A stretch of 20,609 nucleotides of DNA from JBBDRV01 sp040905285 (lineage in GTDB: Bacteria > Bacteroidota > Rhodothermia > Balneolales > Balneolaceae), in assembly GCA_040905285.1 (NCBI GenBank), contig JBBDRV010000203.1:1-20609 (forward strand), in the 5' to 3' direction. Shown here in pieces: positions 1 to 7,496 of this stretch; the first letter of the stretch is position 1, and every line of letters starts with the position of its first letter. The notes below the pieces were generated by a model. That model was given only the letters and a program-made list of their open reading frames with translations, did not search any database and was not told the origin of the DNA. The translations under genes and the position numbers were made by a program.

Positions 1-46
1 AGCAGAGGGCGGCAATACCGACAGACAGTTTATATATATTCTTCAC
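1..46 (-). CDS. possible 5' end of an exported protein, cut by the window edge
   Basis: A GTG codon at 46-44 opens a minus-strand frame that runs off the left edge. Its first 15 residues read MKNIYKLSVGIAALC, a short lysine-containing n-region followed by a hydrophobic stretch, as in a signal peptide or lipoprotein signal. It would lie 85 bases downstream of the RraA-like gene on the same strand and could be the next gene of that unit. The frame is also open upstream of the GTG back to a stop at 112-110, where it encodes a Tyr/Asn/Gly-rich run, so the start is not certain. No clear ribosome binding site is visible. Product unknown; only 46 bases are present. Confidence 0.35.
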   Translation of the reverse strand, partial: MKNIYKLSVGIAALC

Positions 47-131
47 ATCGAATCCATTTACATTAATATTATAATTTAAATTATATCCGTAACCATATAC
101 GGCGCGCCGTTACACGCCCTTCCGGGATAGA

Positions 132-1058
132 CTAAAATGTTCTGATCTTCATGAATTCATCCACTTCCGAACGGGTGTACTGATTTTGATCGGGATTCTG
201 CTCAACCCACCGCACAAAAACGTCCCGGATTTCATCGCCCCACTCACTGTCCAGATCATGGGAGCCATACCTGTTTTCCTCAATCATGGCATGTTTAAAG
301 GTATCGACCGTGGCAATGAATTCGACCGTGCTCACGACCTGTTCAGCCATATGGGACGGTATGAACACCACCCCGGTCCGGTCCCCGATGACCAGGTCGC
401 CCGGAAGAACGATCGCCTCGCCGATGCTGACCGGTGAATTAAGCCCCATCAGCAGAACGCCGTGAAGATATTTCGGGCCAAAATCCCGCACAAACGCATT
501 GAACCCGTCGATTTCCATCAGGCCCGGCAGGTCCCGGGCAAAACCGTCAAACACCACGCCGTTACCCGATCTGTTGTAGATGATGTTCCCCAGATTGTCC
601 CCCATCAGCGATCCTTCCCTGCCGGCGTTATCGGCAACATACACATCACCCCGGGTAAGCTGGTTAATCGGCCAGTGCAGGTGACGGCCTTCATGCCCCT
701 CCTCATGGGCACGTTCGGTGATGTTCTTTTCCAGATCAGGCCGGATGGGCATGTATTCGGCCGTAAGCGCGCGGCCGACAATAGTCACATCATCATGCAT
801 GCGCTTCCAGTTTCCCTCATACTGATATTCATACCCCTGTTCGTGCAATATCTGCCAGGCTTCCTCAACCCGGATATTCTCAGCTCTCGAAATCAGCTCA
901 TCCGGCAGTCGGGGCCGGCCGTCGGGGAACCGCTCCCCGGTCCATTCGGAGGTCAGGAAAATCATCTCCTCTTTCGGAAAGATCGTTTGAGCCCACGAAA
1001 TTTCCTGGATCAAAAAAATCAGAGAGCCGGCAACCATCAGGATAAATCTTACTTTCAT
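132..1058 (-). CDS. exported RraA-like family protein (possible aldolase/lyase)
   Basis: A 308-residue protein of the RraA / 4-hydroxy-4-methyl-2-oxoglutarate aldolase-like superfamily. Visible family marks are a GD-x-x-G element (MGDNLG, about residues 152-157) and the motif DGFARD at 171-176, whose Arg and Asp match the DG-x-x-RD substrate and metal-binding signature of HMG/CHA aldolases. It is longer than typical RraA proteins (about 160-230 residues), with an extra N-terminal region of about 90 residues and a C-terminal tail. Residues 1-23 form a Sec-type signal peptide (KVR, then a hydrophobic core, then SWAQ), so the protein is predicted outside the cytoplasm, which is odd for this family. 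The ATG start at 1058 fits the signal peptide; the leader is AT-rich without a clear Shine-Dalgarno. It lies 246 bases after the amidohydrolase gene, so it may have its own promoter. The reaction is not established here; a pyruvate-releasing aldolase is the family-based guess. Confidence 0.85.
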   Translation of the reverse strand: MKVRFILMVAGSLIFLIQEISWAQTIFPKEEMIFLTSEWTGERFPDGRPRLPDELISRAENIRVEEAWQILHEQGYEYQYEGNWKRMHDDVTIVGRALTAEYMPIRPDLEKNITERAHEEGHEGRHLHWPINQLTRGDVYVADNAGREGSLMGDNLGNIIYNRSGNGVVFDGFARDLPGLMEIDGFNAFVRDFGPKYLHGVLLMGLNSPVSIGEAIVLPGDLVIGDRTGVVFIPSHMAEQVVSTVEFIATVDTFKHAMIEENRYGSHDLDSEWGDEIRDVFVRWVEQNPDQNQYTRSEVDEFMKIRTF

Positions 1059-1304
1059 AAACAGATGATATTTTTATTTCTTGTAAAGAAAACAAATTAT
1101 TAATTATATAATTTATTATTTATATAAAATCAAGCATTCAAAATTATATTATTATACTTAACAATACAAATTCACGATTGTACAATAATTTAATAACGCC
1201 TAATACCGGTACCTCAGAACCTGTGTCTTTTATTTTCCATACATGGCTGCCCTCCTCTTTCCAGTTTGAAAACCTGCAGAGAGGAGAGAGCCCGATGGCA
1301 TCCT
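1059..1304. other. AT-rich intergenic leader of the RraA-like gene
   Basis: This 246-base gap separates the amidohydrolase stop from the RraA-like start. The half next to the RraA-like gene (about 1060-1200) is strikingly AT-rich, with runs such as attatataatttatta, whereas the other half has ordinary composition. It probably holds a promoter for the RraA-like gene. I see no convincing hairpin terminator or gene in it. A minus-strand open frame at 1144-1374 crosses it but has no recognisable sequence and overlaps the end of the amidohydrolase. Confidence 0.4.
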
Positions 1305-2594
1305 TTACCTTCCGGTGCGGGTCAGGCCCGTCCGGGAATTCCATACAGGGGAACTGAGCCCGTTTAAATCCCATACAATCCGTCCGGCACGCACGGTGAG
1401 TTCAGTTTCAAGTTTTTGACTGCCCTGCATCTTAAATTCACGCGAATCTACAAACCCGAAATCGCCGTCCTGAAGTCTGAATACAGCGATATCGGCTTCG
1501 GCACCTTCACTCAGATGACCCAATTCCGGCGTTTTGATCGCCATTGCAGGATTCCAGGTCGAGCGCAGTACGACATCCTGCAGGGACATGCCCATATTGA
1601 TAAACTTGGACATGACATTGGCCATGTCCTTCATCCCCGCATTCATACTGCCGACATGGATATCCGTGCTTATGGTCGTGGGCAGAAGTCCCTGTTCCAC
1701 TGACGGGATGGCGTGTGCGAACAGAAAGCTGCCGCCGCCGTGACCCACATCAAAAACGATTCCTTTTTTCTCCGCCTCGAACACAAACGGTTTGACCCGT
1801 CCATCCTCATCGACCACCGGCTCCTTGTGAGGGCCGGGGTGATAAACGTGTGTGAAGATATCTCCAGGACGAAGCAGTTCCATGAAAAGCTCTTCAATAG
1901 AGGGCCTTCCTCCCCCGAAATCCACCATAACAGGCACGTCGGCAAGTGTTCCCGCTTCCACCGCCCGTTGAATCGTGGTACGCCATTCAGGCCCGGTGAA
2001 ATGGGCAATCTTAACTCCCACGATCTCTGAATGGCGGCTGGCGGCCCTGGCGGTCATTCTGGGATCCATATCATTGATGTTCGATTCATGGATGCCGCTC
2101 ATGCCTTCACCCACGATATTGACAAAAGCCAGTACCCGTGTCTGTGAACGGTCGATTACCTGTTCCTTGAAGTGCCGGAAATTCCTCCAGCCTGCCCCTC
2201 CCACATCCACAACGGTGGTCACACCCGACCGGAAGGTGAATCCGTCCGGAGGTATTGCATTAAAACCATTGCTGTACGATCGGTTGGGTTCGGTGCCATA
2301 ATAGTTGTGAGAATGCAAATCAATCAGGCCCGGAGTTACATACAGTCCGCTGACATCGACAACCTGTTCGGCATCCCTTTCGGATATGCCGGCCGCAACC
2401 CGGGCAATTATGCCGTCCTTGATGGCCACATCCATAGGGGAGTCGATGTCGTTTTTGGGATCAATCACGTGTCCCCCCTTCAGCAGCAGATCATAATCCT
2501 GGGCCTGGAGATCCGCCGCGGCCCCCATCGCCAGGAACAGAAATAACAGCGTGCAGACAACGCTTCGGTACTTTTTACTTTTATATTTGATCAT
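1305..2594 (-). CDS. exported amidohydrolase/deacetylase family metallohydrolase (intact paralogue)
   Basis: A 429-residue amidohydrolase-superfamily protein of the cog3964-like 'amidohydrolase/deacetylase' group, whose characterised relatives hydrolyse N- or O-acyl small molecules. The ATG at 2594-2592 is chosen because it starts a Sec signal peptide (about residues 1-32, ending LQAQ); the frame opens further upstream, but that would put a non-signal segment in front. Putative metal-site residues: H94 and H96 in LIDLHSHN after strand 1, K195 in IVGVKIAH (the usual carboxylated bridging lysine), H249 in IFTHVYHP, and D311 in ISTDIH (catalytic Asp). The strand-5 position usually held by His is D225 (VMVDFGG), an unusual ligand. 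The C-terminal part carries the family's GHLSEGAEADIAVF block. The gene sits 64 bases after the PLP-enzyme gene and is paralogous to the gene at 3928-5196. The PLP-enzyme/amidohydrolase pairing also occurs in other bacteria. Substrate unknown. Confidence 0.88.
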   Translation of the reverse strand: MIKYKSKKYRSVVCTLLFLFLAMGAAADLQAQDYDLLLKGGHVIDPKNDIDSPMDVAIKDGIIARVAAGISERDAEQVVDVSGLYVTPGLIDLHSHNYYGTEPNRSYSNGFNAIPPDGFTFRSGVTTVVDVGGAGWRNFRHFKEQVIDRSQTRVLAFVNIVGEGMSGIHESNINDMDPRMTARAASRHSEIVGVKIAHFTGPEWRTTIQRAVEAGTLADVPVMVDFGGGRPSIEELFMELLRPGDIFTHVYHPGPHKEPVVDEDGRVKPFVFEAEKKGIVFDVGHGGGSFLFAHAIPSVEQGLLPTTISTDIHVGSMNAGMKDMANVMSKFINMGMSLQDVVLRSTWNPAMAIKTPELGHLSEGAEADIAVFRLQDGDFGFVDSREFKMQGSQKLETELTVRAGRIVWDLNGLSSPVWNSRTGLTRTGR

Positions 2595-2658
2595 TTTATT
2601 TCTCTTTAAAAAATTAAAGAATGAGTTAACAGGAAAACCGGTGCATCCGGTTACCGGA

Positions 2659-3885
2659 TCAGGTATACCCTTTGGACAGTTCTTCATGCAGCCGCCTGGC
2701 CACAATCCGTTCCGTGCCGTTTCGCTCCATCCGCAGGTTAACGCTTACGCTGTTATTTCCACCGCCGATGATGATCGCCGGATGTCCCGAAATCATGGAG
2801 TCCAGTATATCAGAGGACGACCTCCTGATGGTATTTGGATCCCAGCTGACACGCAGGACCGGTACATTTACCTGTCCCGTGTAGCCTTTTTCTTTCATCT
2901 GGATCTCCTGTTCAACTCCGCGCAGCGATCCCACATGATCGCCCACATACTTCACCCGGGCCATCCGCTCATCGAGAACGTGCTGGTGATCCATCTCAAG
3001 ATAGGTTTCAACAGCAATTGTCATTCCGACAATTTCCTCCTTGTTCACTTTCATGCCACGGCCGATCGTATTGCCCTTTGGATTGCTCTGCTCGCGGGCA
3101 GCCTCGATCAGGTCTTTCCGCCCCAGAAGCAGCCCCGCGCTTTGCGGTCCACGGATTTCCTTGCCCCCCGAAAAGGCGACCAGGTCAAAACCCATGCCGG
3201 TAAATCGCCACAGGTTATCCACGGGCGGCAATTCGGCGGCACAGTCGATCAGGGTGGGCAGGCCATGCTTTTGTGCCAGCTCGATAAACTCTTCGTGCTT
3301 GATCCGGCCGCTGTCAGTCCCGCGGTTGAAATAGAACATCATCACCGTATTTTCATTGACCGCCCTCTCAAGCTCCCTTCTCGTTTCCACCTCAACGAAC
3401 TTGATTCCCGTATTGCGAACGGCGTGGTCATAGCCAAACCGGTGGCTTTTCTGAACAATCACCTCCTTTTGGGGACCGGGCAAATCCGGCAGCTGGACAA
3501 TCTTCTCCGTGTCCGTTCCAGTCAGACAGGCTGCCGTGCCAAGTGTAAGCGCCGAAGCGGCTCCGGAGGTAACCATCGCACCTTCGCAGCGGAGCATGGA
3601 GGCGATACGCTCTCCCGCCTTGTCCTGCAATACCTCCAGATTGACAAAATCATTGGCCGTGGAATTGATCGCCGCCATGACTTCAGGCATCATCAGCGAA
3701 CCGGTCATGATCGTGTTGTGCCCCCTGGCATTGATAATCACCGGCACCCCGAGTTCCTGGAGGTAGTTCCGGTAATCCGACTGGTTCAGCGCTGCAGCGG
3801 CGTTTCCGATCAGTCCCCCTCCGAACAGCCCGCCCAAAAGCGGGGCTCCGGAGATCATTTTTATCATTTTTCTTCTGCTTATCAT
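2659..3885 (-). CDS. Tat-exported SelA/DgaE-like PLP-dependent enzyme
   Basis: A 408-residue fold-type I PLP enzyme of the SelA-related group, which includes D-glucosaminate-6-phosphate ammonia-lyase (DgaE). Likely cofactor residues are K242 in FSGGKEIRGPQ (Schiff-base lysine), D214 in LIDCAAELPP (contacts the pyridine nitrogen) and VTSGAASALT near 106-115 (phosphate cup). The frame opens at a TTG at 3891, but the ATG at 3885 is preferred: AGGA lies about eight bases before it. The protein then begins MISRRKMIKM followed by a Gly/Leu/Ala-rich segment ending NAAAA. This matches the twin-arginine pattern S-R-R-x-hydrophobic-hydrophobic-K, so export with bound cofactor is likely; family members are normally cytoplasmic. 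It lies between the two amidohydrolase paralogues. DgaE-type chemistry (dehydration and deamination of a 2-amino sugar acid to a 2-keto-3-deoxy acid) is a family-based inference; a selenium transferase role is very unlikely. Confidence 0.87.
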   Translation of the reverse strand: MISRRKMIKMISGAPLLGGLFGGGLIGNAAAALNQSDYRNYLQELGVPVIINARGHNTIMTGSLMMPEVMAAINSTANDFVNLEVLQDKAGERIASMLRCEGAMVTSGAASALTLGTAACLTGTDTEKIVQLPDLPGPQKEVIVQKSHRFGYDHAVRNTGIKFVEVETRRELERAVNENTVMMFYFNRGTDSGRIKHEEFIELAQKHGLPTLIDCAAELPPVDNLWRFTGMGFDLVAFSGGKEIRGPQSAGLLLGRKDLIEAAREQSNPKGNTIGRGMKVNKEEIVGMTIAVETYLEMDHQHVLDERMARVKYVGDHVGSLRGVEQEIQMKEKGYTGQVNVPVLRVSWDPNTIRRSSSDILDSMISGHPAIIIGGGNNSVSVNLRMERNGTERIVARRLHEELSKGYT

Positions 3886-3927
3886 AATCAATCCTGTTAG
3901 AGGTTATATAAAAAGTCCGTTGTCAAA

Positions 3928-5196
3928 TCAGAAGCGGTGGCCACGGAATTGAGAGCCGTCTCTGTAGTAATTGTTCAGGGGATCAGCGATACCGTTCAGA
4001 TCCCAAACGATCCTGCCGCCCCGGATGGTCATTTCACACTCCAGCTTCCGGTCACCATCCATCCGGTAACCGGCTGTTTCAAAATACCCGAATTCCCCCT
4101 CTCTGACCGACAGAATGGCAACATCGGCGACGGCACCCGGCGACAGATGGCCCAGTTCCTCATGCCTGATCGCTTTGGCCGGGCTCCAGGTACTGGCTTC
4201 GATAACATCCGGCAGCTCCATGCCCATGGCCAGAAACTTGGACATGACATTCAGCATGTCCTTGGCAAAAGCATTCATGCTTCCCCTGGACAGATTGGTG
4301 CTGATTGTATTGGGATAAAACCCGCTGTTCATCGCCGGTATGGCCAGCGAATACCGAAATGCGGACCCGTGGCCCACGTCAAAAACAATTCCCCTCTCCT
4401 GGGCTTCAAGGATATGCGGCCGCAGCTCCTCGGTCTGGATATCCACAATGGTTTCCCGGGCATTAAAATCTTCCAGTATCGTGTAGGTGTGCGTATAGAT
4501 GTCTCCCGGCCTCAGATGCGTGGTAAACAGCTCGGCAAGTGAATTCTGGGGATGTTTCCTGCCCCCGTCGGTCAGGACCGGCAGATCGGCCTGGTTTCCG
4601 GCTTCCACAGCCCGGTTGACCGCATCGAAATTTTGCCCCGTCGTCTGAAACCCGACGATATCGTCCGGGTACATCCGGGCCATTCTCGCCGACATTTGCG
4701 CTTCCACATCGCCGGTGTTGATCTCTCCGGCGCCTCCCTGGTAACCGTCCCCGTTTAATCCCAGAAAGGTGAATACCCTCGTCTGGGACCGGTCAATGAG
4801 GTTACGCTTATAGTCCGGGAACGATCTCCAGTCCACACCGGAGCCGTTTGCAACCGTCGTGACGCCAACCTTGAATGTAAATCCGTCCGGCGGCATATCC
4901 CCCAGCGTCCAGTAGATATCGATAAGCCCTGGGGTAACGACCATACCCTCCGCATCGACAACCTGTGTGGCCCGGGCATCTATATTCTCCGCAACCAGGG
5001 CAATTTTCCCGTCGTTGATGGCGATATCCATCACACCGTCAATGTCGTTTGCGGGATCAATGACATGGCCGTTTTTAATGATCAGGCTGAACAGGACACT
5101 GTCACTGGTCTGTGCATAAGCACTGCCCGCAAATTGAAATGCGCCCATAAACAGACAGAGAAACAGACTGTAAAACAGGAAGAGTATTTTATTCAT
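3928..5196 (-). CDS. exported amidohydrolase paralogue lacking metal ligands (probable pseudoenzyme)
   Basis: A 422-residue full-length paralogue of the protein at 1305-2594, colinear with it across the whole barrel (shared blocks include KNGHVIDP/KGGHVIDP, PPDGFTF, IDRSQTRV, GIVFDVGHG, MSKF and GRIVWDLNG). Nearly every metal-site residue has changed: the HSH pair after strand 1 is Y95-W96-T97 and the following dozen residues are missing; the bridging Lys is Q184 (IVGFQTTG); the catalytic Asp is N301 (ISTNLS). Only H236 in IYTHTY and the structural GHG at 275-277 remain. The frame has no internal stop, so this is not a decayed gene; a binding, scaffolding or partner-subunit role is plausible. 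The ATG at 5196 begins a Sec signal peptide (about residues 1-29, ending SAYAQ); an ATG at 5226 would add ten residues and cannot be excluded. It lies 42 bases before the PLP-enzyme start. Confidence 0.87.
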   Translation of the reverse strand: MNKILFLFYSLFLCLFMGAFQFAGSAYAQTSDSVLFSLIIKNGHVIDPANDIDGVMDIAINDGKIALVAENIDARATQVVDAEGMVVTPGLIDIYWTLGDMPPDGFTFKVGVTTVANGSGVDWRSFPDYKRNLIDRSQTRVFTFLGLNGDGYQGGAGEINTGDVEAQMSARMARMYPDDIVGFQTTGQNFDAVNRAVEAGNQADLPVLTDGGRKHPQNSLAELFTTHLRPGDIYTHTYTILEDFNARETIVDIQTEELRPHILEAQERGIVFDVGHGSAFRYSLAIPAMNSGFYPNTISTNLSRGSMNAFAKDMLNVMSKFLAMGMELPDVIEASTWSPAKAIRHEELGHLSPGAVADVAILSVREGEFGYFETAGYRMDGDRKLECEMTIRGGRIVWDLNGIADPLNNYYRDGSQFRGHRF

Positions 5197-5262
5197 CACC
5201 GGGTATTTATGTAGGTTTAACACCATGTTTCACTATATATAAAATTAAACGGATTTAAATAA

Positions 5263-6303
5263 TTAGATTCTGACAGCGTGCTCACTGATATAATCATCCT
5301 GTTTTGAGGCGATGGGCCCTCTGTAATAAAAGCGTTCCGCCCAGTCCAGCCCGAAAGGTTCTCCGACCTTCCGGTCCGAAGGTGTCAGCCGCAGTCGTTC
5401 AGAATCCATATCGCACATAAAATGCTTGATATAGTTGAAATCGGCTGATTCATCATCATCCCCCAGGAGAGGAAGCTTCAGGCCCCTCTCGGCCAGCCTC
5501 TGCCTCAGCCGCCGGCCGTTGTTCCCGCCGGGACCCTGCGTCACATTCATCATATTGGACCGTACCTTGGTATCGATATGATCACTGATATCCACAATCC
5601 TGTTGATGAACTGGGGACCGCGCCGGGTAAAATAATATCGCTCGCGGATGCCGTGCGGCTCCACCACATCCAGCTGCTCCGGATAATCCCACCGGCCTGT
5701 ATAGGCTGCTTCCACAGCCCTGGCGGTGATGTAGTGATCCGGGTTGTTGTCATACGGCACCCACGGGTCATACGAAATAATCGTGTCGATTTTGAGCAGA
5801 CGGATCAGGAAAACGAACCGGGCCGTCATCTCCTTGATATTTATCTCGTCCAGGTTGTGGTTGCGGTAGTTCAGATTGTAGACCTTTTCAAGACCCAGCG
5901 CTTCAGCCACCGCCTCCGTGTCTCTTTCATCATTCAACATGGACTCAGCCCGGGTACGCCCGCTGCCGGCAGAGTCGTCATTCGTGGTCCGGATCAGGTA
6001 GCCCTTGTAGCCTTCATTGATCAGTTTCGCCACGGTACCGCCGGCAAACAGGGGAATATCATCGGAATGGGGCTGAATGGCAGCCAGCACTTTCCCTTCA
6101 TGGGGCCGTCCCTCTTTGGCATGCTCGATCACAAGTTCGTCGTTGGAAAACCGGTGATGCGGATGGAACCGGTAACTGTCCATATCCAGGACTTCATTTC
6201 CCTCATTCTCTTTCTCATCGGCACCCGCCGACGTGATATAGGCTGATGATCCCAGTAATGCTCCGGCGGTTAGTCCCTTCTGTAAAAAATCTTTTCTTTT
6301 CAT
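5263..6303 (-). CDS. exported PIG-L family deacetylase
   Basis: A 346-residue protein of the PIG-L/LmbE zinc-dependent N-deacetylase family, whose members remove acyl groups from N-acetylglucosaminyl or related amino-sugar derivatives. The metal-binding motif normally written HPDD appears as PHSDD at 78-82, and the second histidine is in NPDHYITAR (H190), equivalent to the usual HPDHxAAGRA. The N-terminus MKRKDFLQKG then LTAGALLGSS is a Tat-like signal with Arg-Lys in place of the twin arginines; it closely resembles the signal of the neighbouring creatininase-family protein. Export is therefore likely, by Tat or by another route. The ATG at 6303 has AGGAA just upstream. The gene lies 115 bases after the creatininase-family gene, and a run of seven uridines would occur about 38-44 bases before its start in the mRNA. 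Substrate unknown. Confidence 0.88.
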   Translation of the reverse strand: MKRKDFLQKGLTAGALLGSSAYITSAGADEKENEGNEVLDMDSYRFHPHHRFSNDELVIEHAKEGRPHEGKVLAAIQPHSDDIPLFAGGTVAKLINEGYKGYLIRTTNDDSAGSGRTRAESMLNDERDTEAVAEALGLEKVYNLNYRNHNLDEINIKEMTARFVFLIRLLKIDTIISYDPWVPYDNNPDHYITARAVEAAYTGRWDYPEQLDVVEPHGIRERYYFTRRGPQFINRIVDISDHIDTKVRSNMMNVTQGPGGNNGRRLRQRLAERGLKLPLLGDDDESADFNYIKHFMCDMDSERLRLTPSDRKVGEPFGLDWAERFYYRGPIASKQDDYISEHAVRI

Positions 6304-6418
6304 GAATTCCTGGTTAATTCTGTTAAAGTTACACGCATTGAAAAAAACGGACTCTTGAACCGGAACCGGTATAAGTCGTTATAAGAAGACCCCACCTGTC
6401 TGTATGGTTGTGAGCATT

Positions 6419-7300
6419 TCATAAGCTGATATCCCACAGTGACTCGCGTGAAAGAAATTCCGAAAGATTTTCCGTTACGGCTTCCAGTATCCGTTCTCCC
6501 TTTTCCCTGGTTGCCGTGGCAGCTTTCCCTATAACCCCGATACTCGTGCGGTCTTCATAGGTTCGGAACGTATATGCAATGCCTTCCCTGAGATCCGCCG
6601 GGTCAGGCCGGTCCGGTCCGGTCGAGGAGTCGAATGGCTGACGGACCAGGTCAGGCCTCAGCGCCAGCAGCAGTGACGTCTCCGCCTCAGCGGAATGGCC
6701 TATACCGCTGTCCGTATCCAGTATATCTGATATTTCCCCCCTGGCCGCACTCCAGTAAGTGGTCAGGAAGGCAGGCCTTCCGAGCTGCCTGTTTATGTCC
6801 ATAAGCAGAACCCTCAGCGGGTTGACATTACCGCCGTGTCCGTTCATAAAGACAATACGGGAAAACCCGTGTTCCTGGAGACAGAAGCAGACCTGTTTCA
6901 GAATAGAGGAAAACAGATCATAGTCGAAAGAAATTGTGCCCGGAAAAAGCATGTGATGCGGTGAAACGCCGGTCCATACCCGCGGAGCGACGACGACGGC
7001 ATGTCCTCTGCTGTTCATCCGTTCTCCGACTCTCCGGCTCACTTCACTGGTACAGATACTGTCGGTACTTACCGGCAGGTGGGGACCATGCTGCTCGATG
7101 GAACCGACCGGAATAATTACCATGGCATCCCGTTCCGCCAGGTCCTTAATCTGCGGCCAGGACAGCTCCTCCCACAGAACGCTGCGAATCTGTTTTCGTG
7201 TTTGCTTTTCTTCGGGTCTCGGGCCGCTGATATAGGCAGTTGCGGGGCTCATCAGAGCACCTGCAAGAATTCCCTTTTTTATAAAATCCCTTCTTATCAT
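6419..7300 (-). CDS. Tat-exported creatininase family protein
   Basis: A 293-residue member of the creatininase/creatinine amidohydrolase family, whose metal-dependent members open cyclic or linear amides (creatinine, formamide intermediates, precursor peptides). Expected metal-site motifs are present: GSIEQHGPHLPVSTD at 66-80 (E69, H71, D80), MNGHGGN at 152-158 (H155) and GHSAEAETS at 201-209, the counterpart of the usual HAGExETS (E205). The N-terminus MIRRDFIKKG followed by ILAGALMSPA is a Tat signal (RR-D-F-I-K), predicting a location outside the cytoplasm. The ATG at 7300 has AGGT about six bases upstream. It is the first enzyme gene after the susCD pair and follows a 203-base leader with three hairpins, so its expression may be attenuated relative to susCD. 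The substrate cannot be read from sequence. Confidence 0.9.
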   Translation of the reverse strand: MIRRDFIKKGILAGALMSPATAYISGPRPEEKQTRKQIRSVLWEELSWPQIKDLAERDAMVIIPVGSIEQHGPHLPVSTDSICTSEVSRRVGERMNSRGHAVVVAPRVWTGVSPHHMLFPGTISFDYDLFSSILKQVCFCLQEHGFSRIVFMNGHGGNVNPLRVLLMDINRQLGRPAFLTTYWSAARGEISDILDTDSGIGHSAEAETSLLLALRPDLVRQPFDSSTGPDRPDPADLREGIAYTFRTYEDRTSIGVIGKAATATREKGERILEAVTENLSEFLSRESLWDISL

Positions 7301-7328
7301 GGATAACCTGTGTCATGATTACCAAAAA

Positions 7329-7387
7329 AACCGGGAGAGTTGCTACGCTTATGCCAAAGCCGGAGGTTTGATATCCGTTTCCCGGTT
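7329..7387 (-). promoter_or_regulatory. candidate attenuator hairpin in the creatininase-gene leader
   Basis: On the minus strand, AACCGGGA (7387-7380) pairs perfectly with TCCCGGTT (7336-7329). The distal arm runs straight into seven U residues (7330-7324), which end 24 bases before the start codon at 7300. The loop of 43 bases contains a smaller GCTT/AAGC stem. A stem followed by a U-run this close to a start codon looks like an intrinsic terminator inside a 5' leader, which could act as an attenuator. The long loop weakens the case; no known riboswitch class is recognised. Confidence 0.4.
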
Positions 7388-7407
7388 GCGAGTGAATCAA
7401 AATGAAA

Positions 7408-7455
7408 AATAAATGCCTCCTCATACCCGGATGGAGGCGAACGGAGGCATTTATT
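7408..7455. terminator. second hairpin downstream of susD
   Basis: A perfect 13-bp inverted repeat (AATAAATGCCTCC at 7408-7420 and its complement at 7443-7455) with a 22-base loop. In the minus-strand transcript the stem is followed by a U-rich stretch (ATTTATTTTTCATTTTG), as in a rho-independent terminator. It lies 48-96 bases past the susD stop, just beyond another perfect hairpin. Confidence 0.6.
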
Positions 7456-7458
7456 ATC

Positions 7459-7496
7459 GAAAAATCCCTTTTCTGAAATCAGAAAAGGGATTTTTC
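7459..7496. terminator. strong hairpin terminator after susD
   Basis: A perfect 18-bp inverted repeat with arms at 7459-7476 and 7479-7496 (core AAATCCCTTTTCTGA and its complement) starts seven bases past the susD stop. The arms are rich in A on one side and T on the other, so the transcript stem ends in U residues in either orientation. It is probably the main 3' end of the susCD transcript, or a stabilising hairpin with partial read-through into the enzyme genes. Confidence 0.75.

Noticed and set aside
462..1103. A 213-codon plus-strand open frame
   Set aside because: It is antisense to the RraA-like gene, whose signal peptide and DGxxRD motif show it to be the real coding strand.
1144..1374. 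A 76-codon minus-strand open frame between the amidohydrolase and RraA-like genes
   Set aside because: It overlaps the end of the amidohydrolase in another frame, has no recognisable sequence, and runs into AT-rich non-coding DNA.
2595..2705. A longer upstream start for the intact amidohydrolase
   Set aside because: It would overlap the end of the PLP-enzyme gene and place a non-signal segment before a clear signal peptide; the ATG at 2594 fits better.
2551..3900. A 449-codon plus-strand open frame
   Set aside because: It lies wholly opposite the PLP-enzyme gene and the start of the amidohydrolase gene, has no family motif, and its length follows from the GC-rich codon pattern of the minus-strand genes.
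3928..5196. Calling the second amidohydrolase a pseudogene
   Set aside because: The frame is complete, has a signal peptide and stays closely similar to its paralogue; only catalytic positions changed, which fits a pseudoenzyme better than decay.
7408..7496. A CRISPR-like or transposon-end reading of the paired hairpins
   Set aside because: The two inverted repeats are unrelated in sequence, have no spacers or transposase nearby, and sit just after susD as terminators do.
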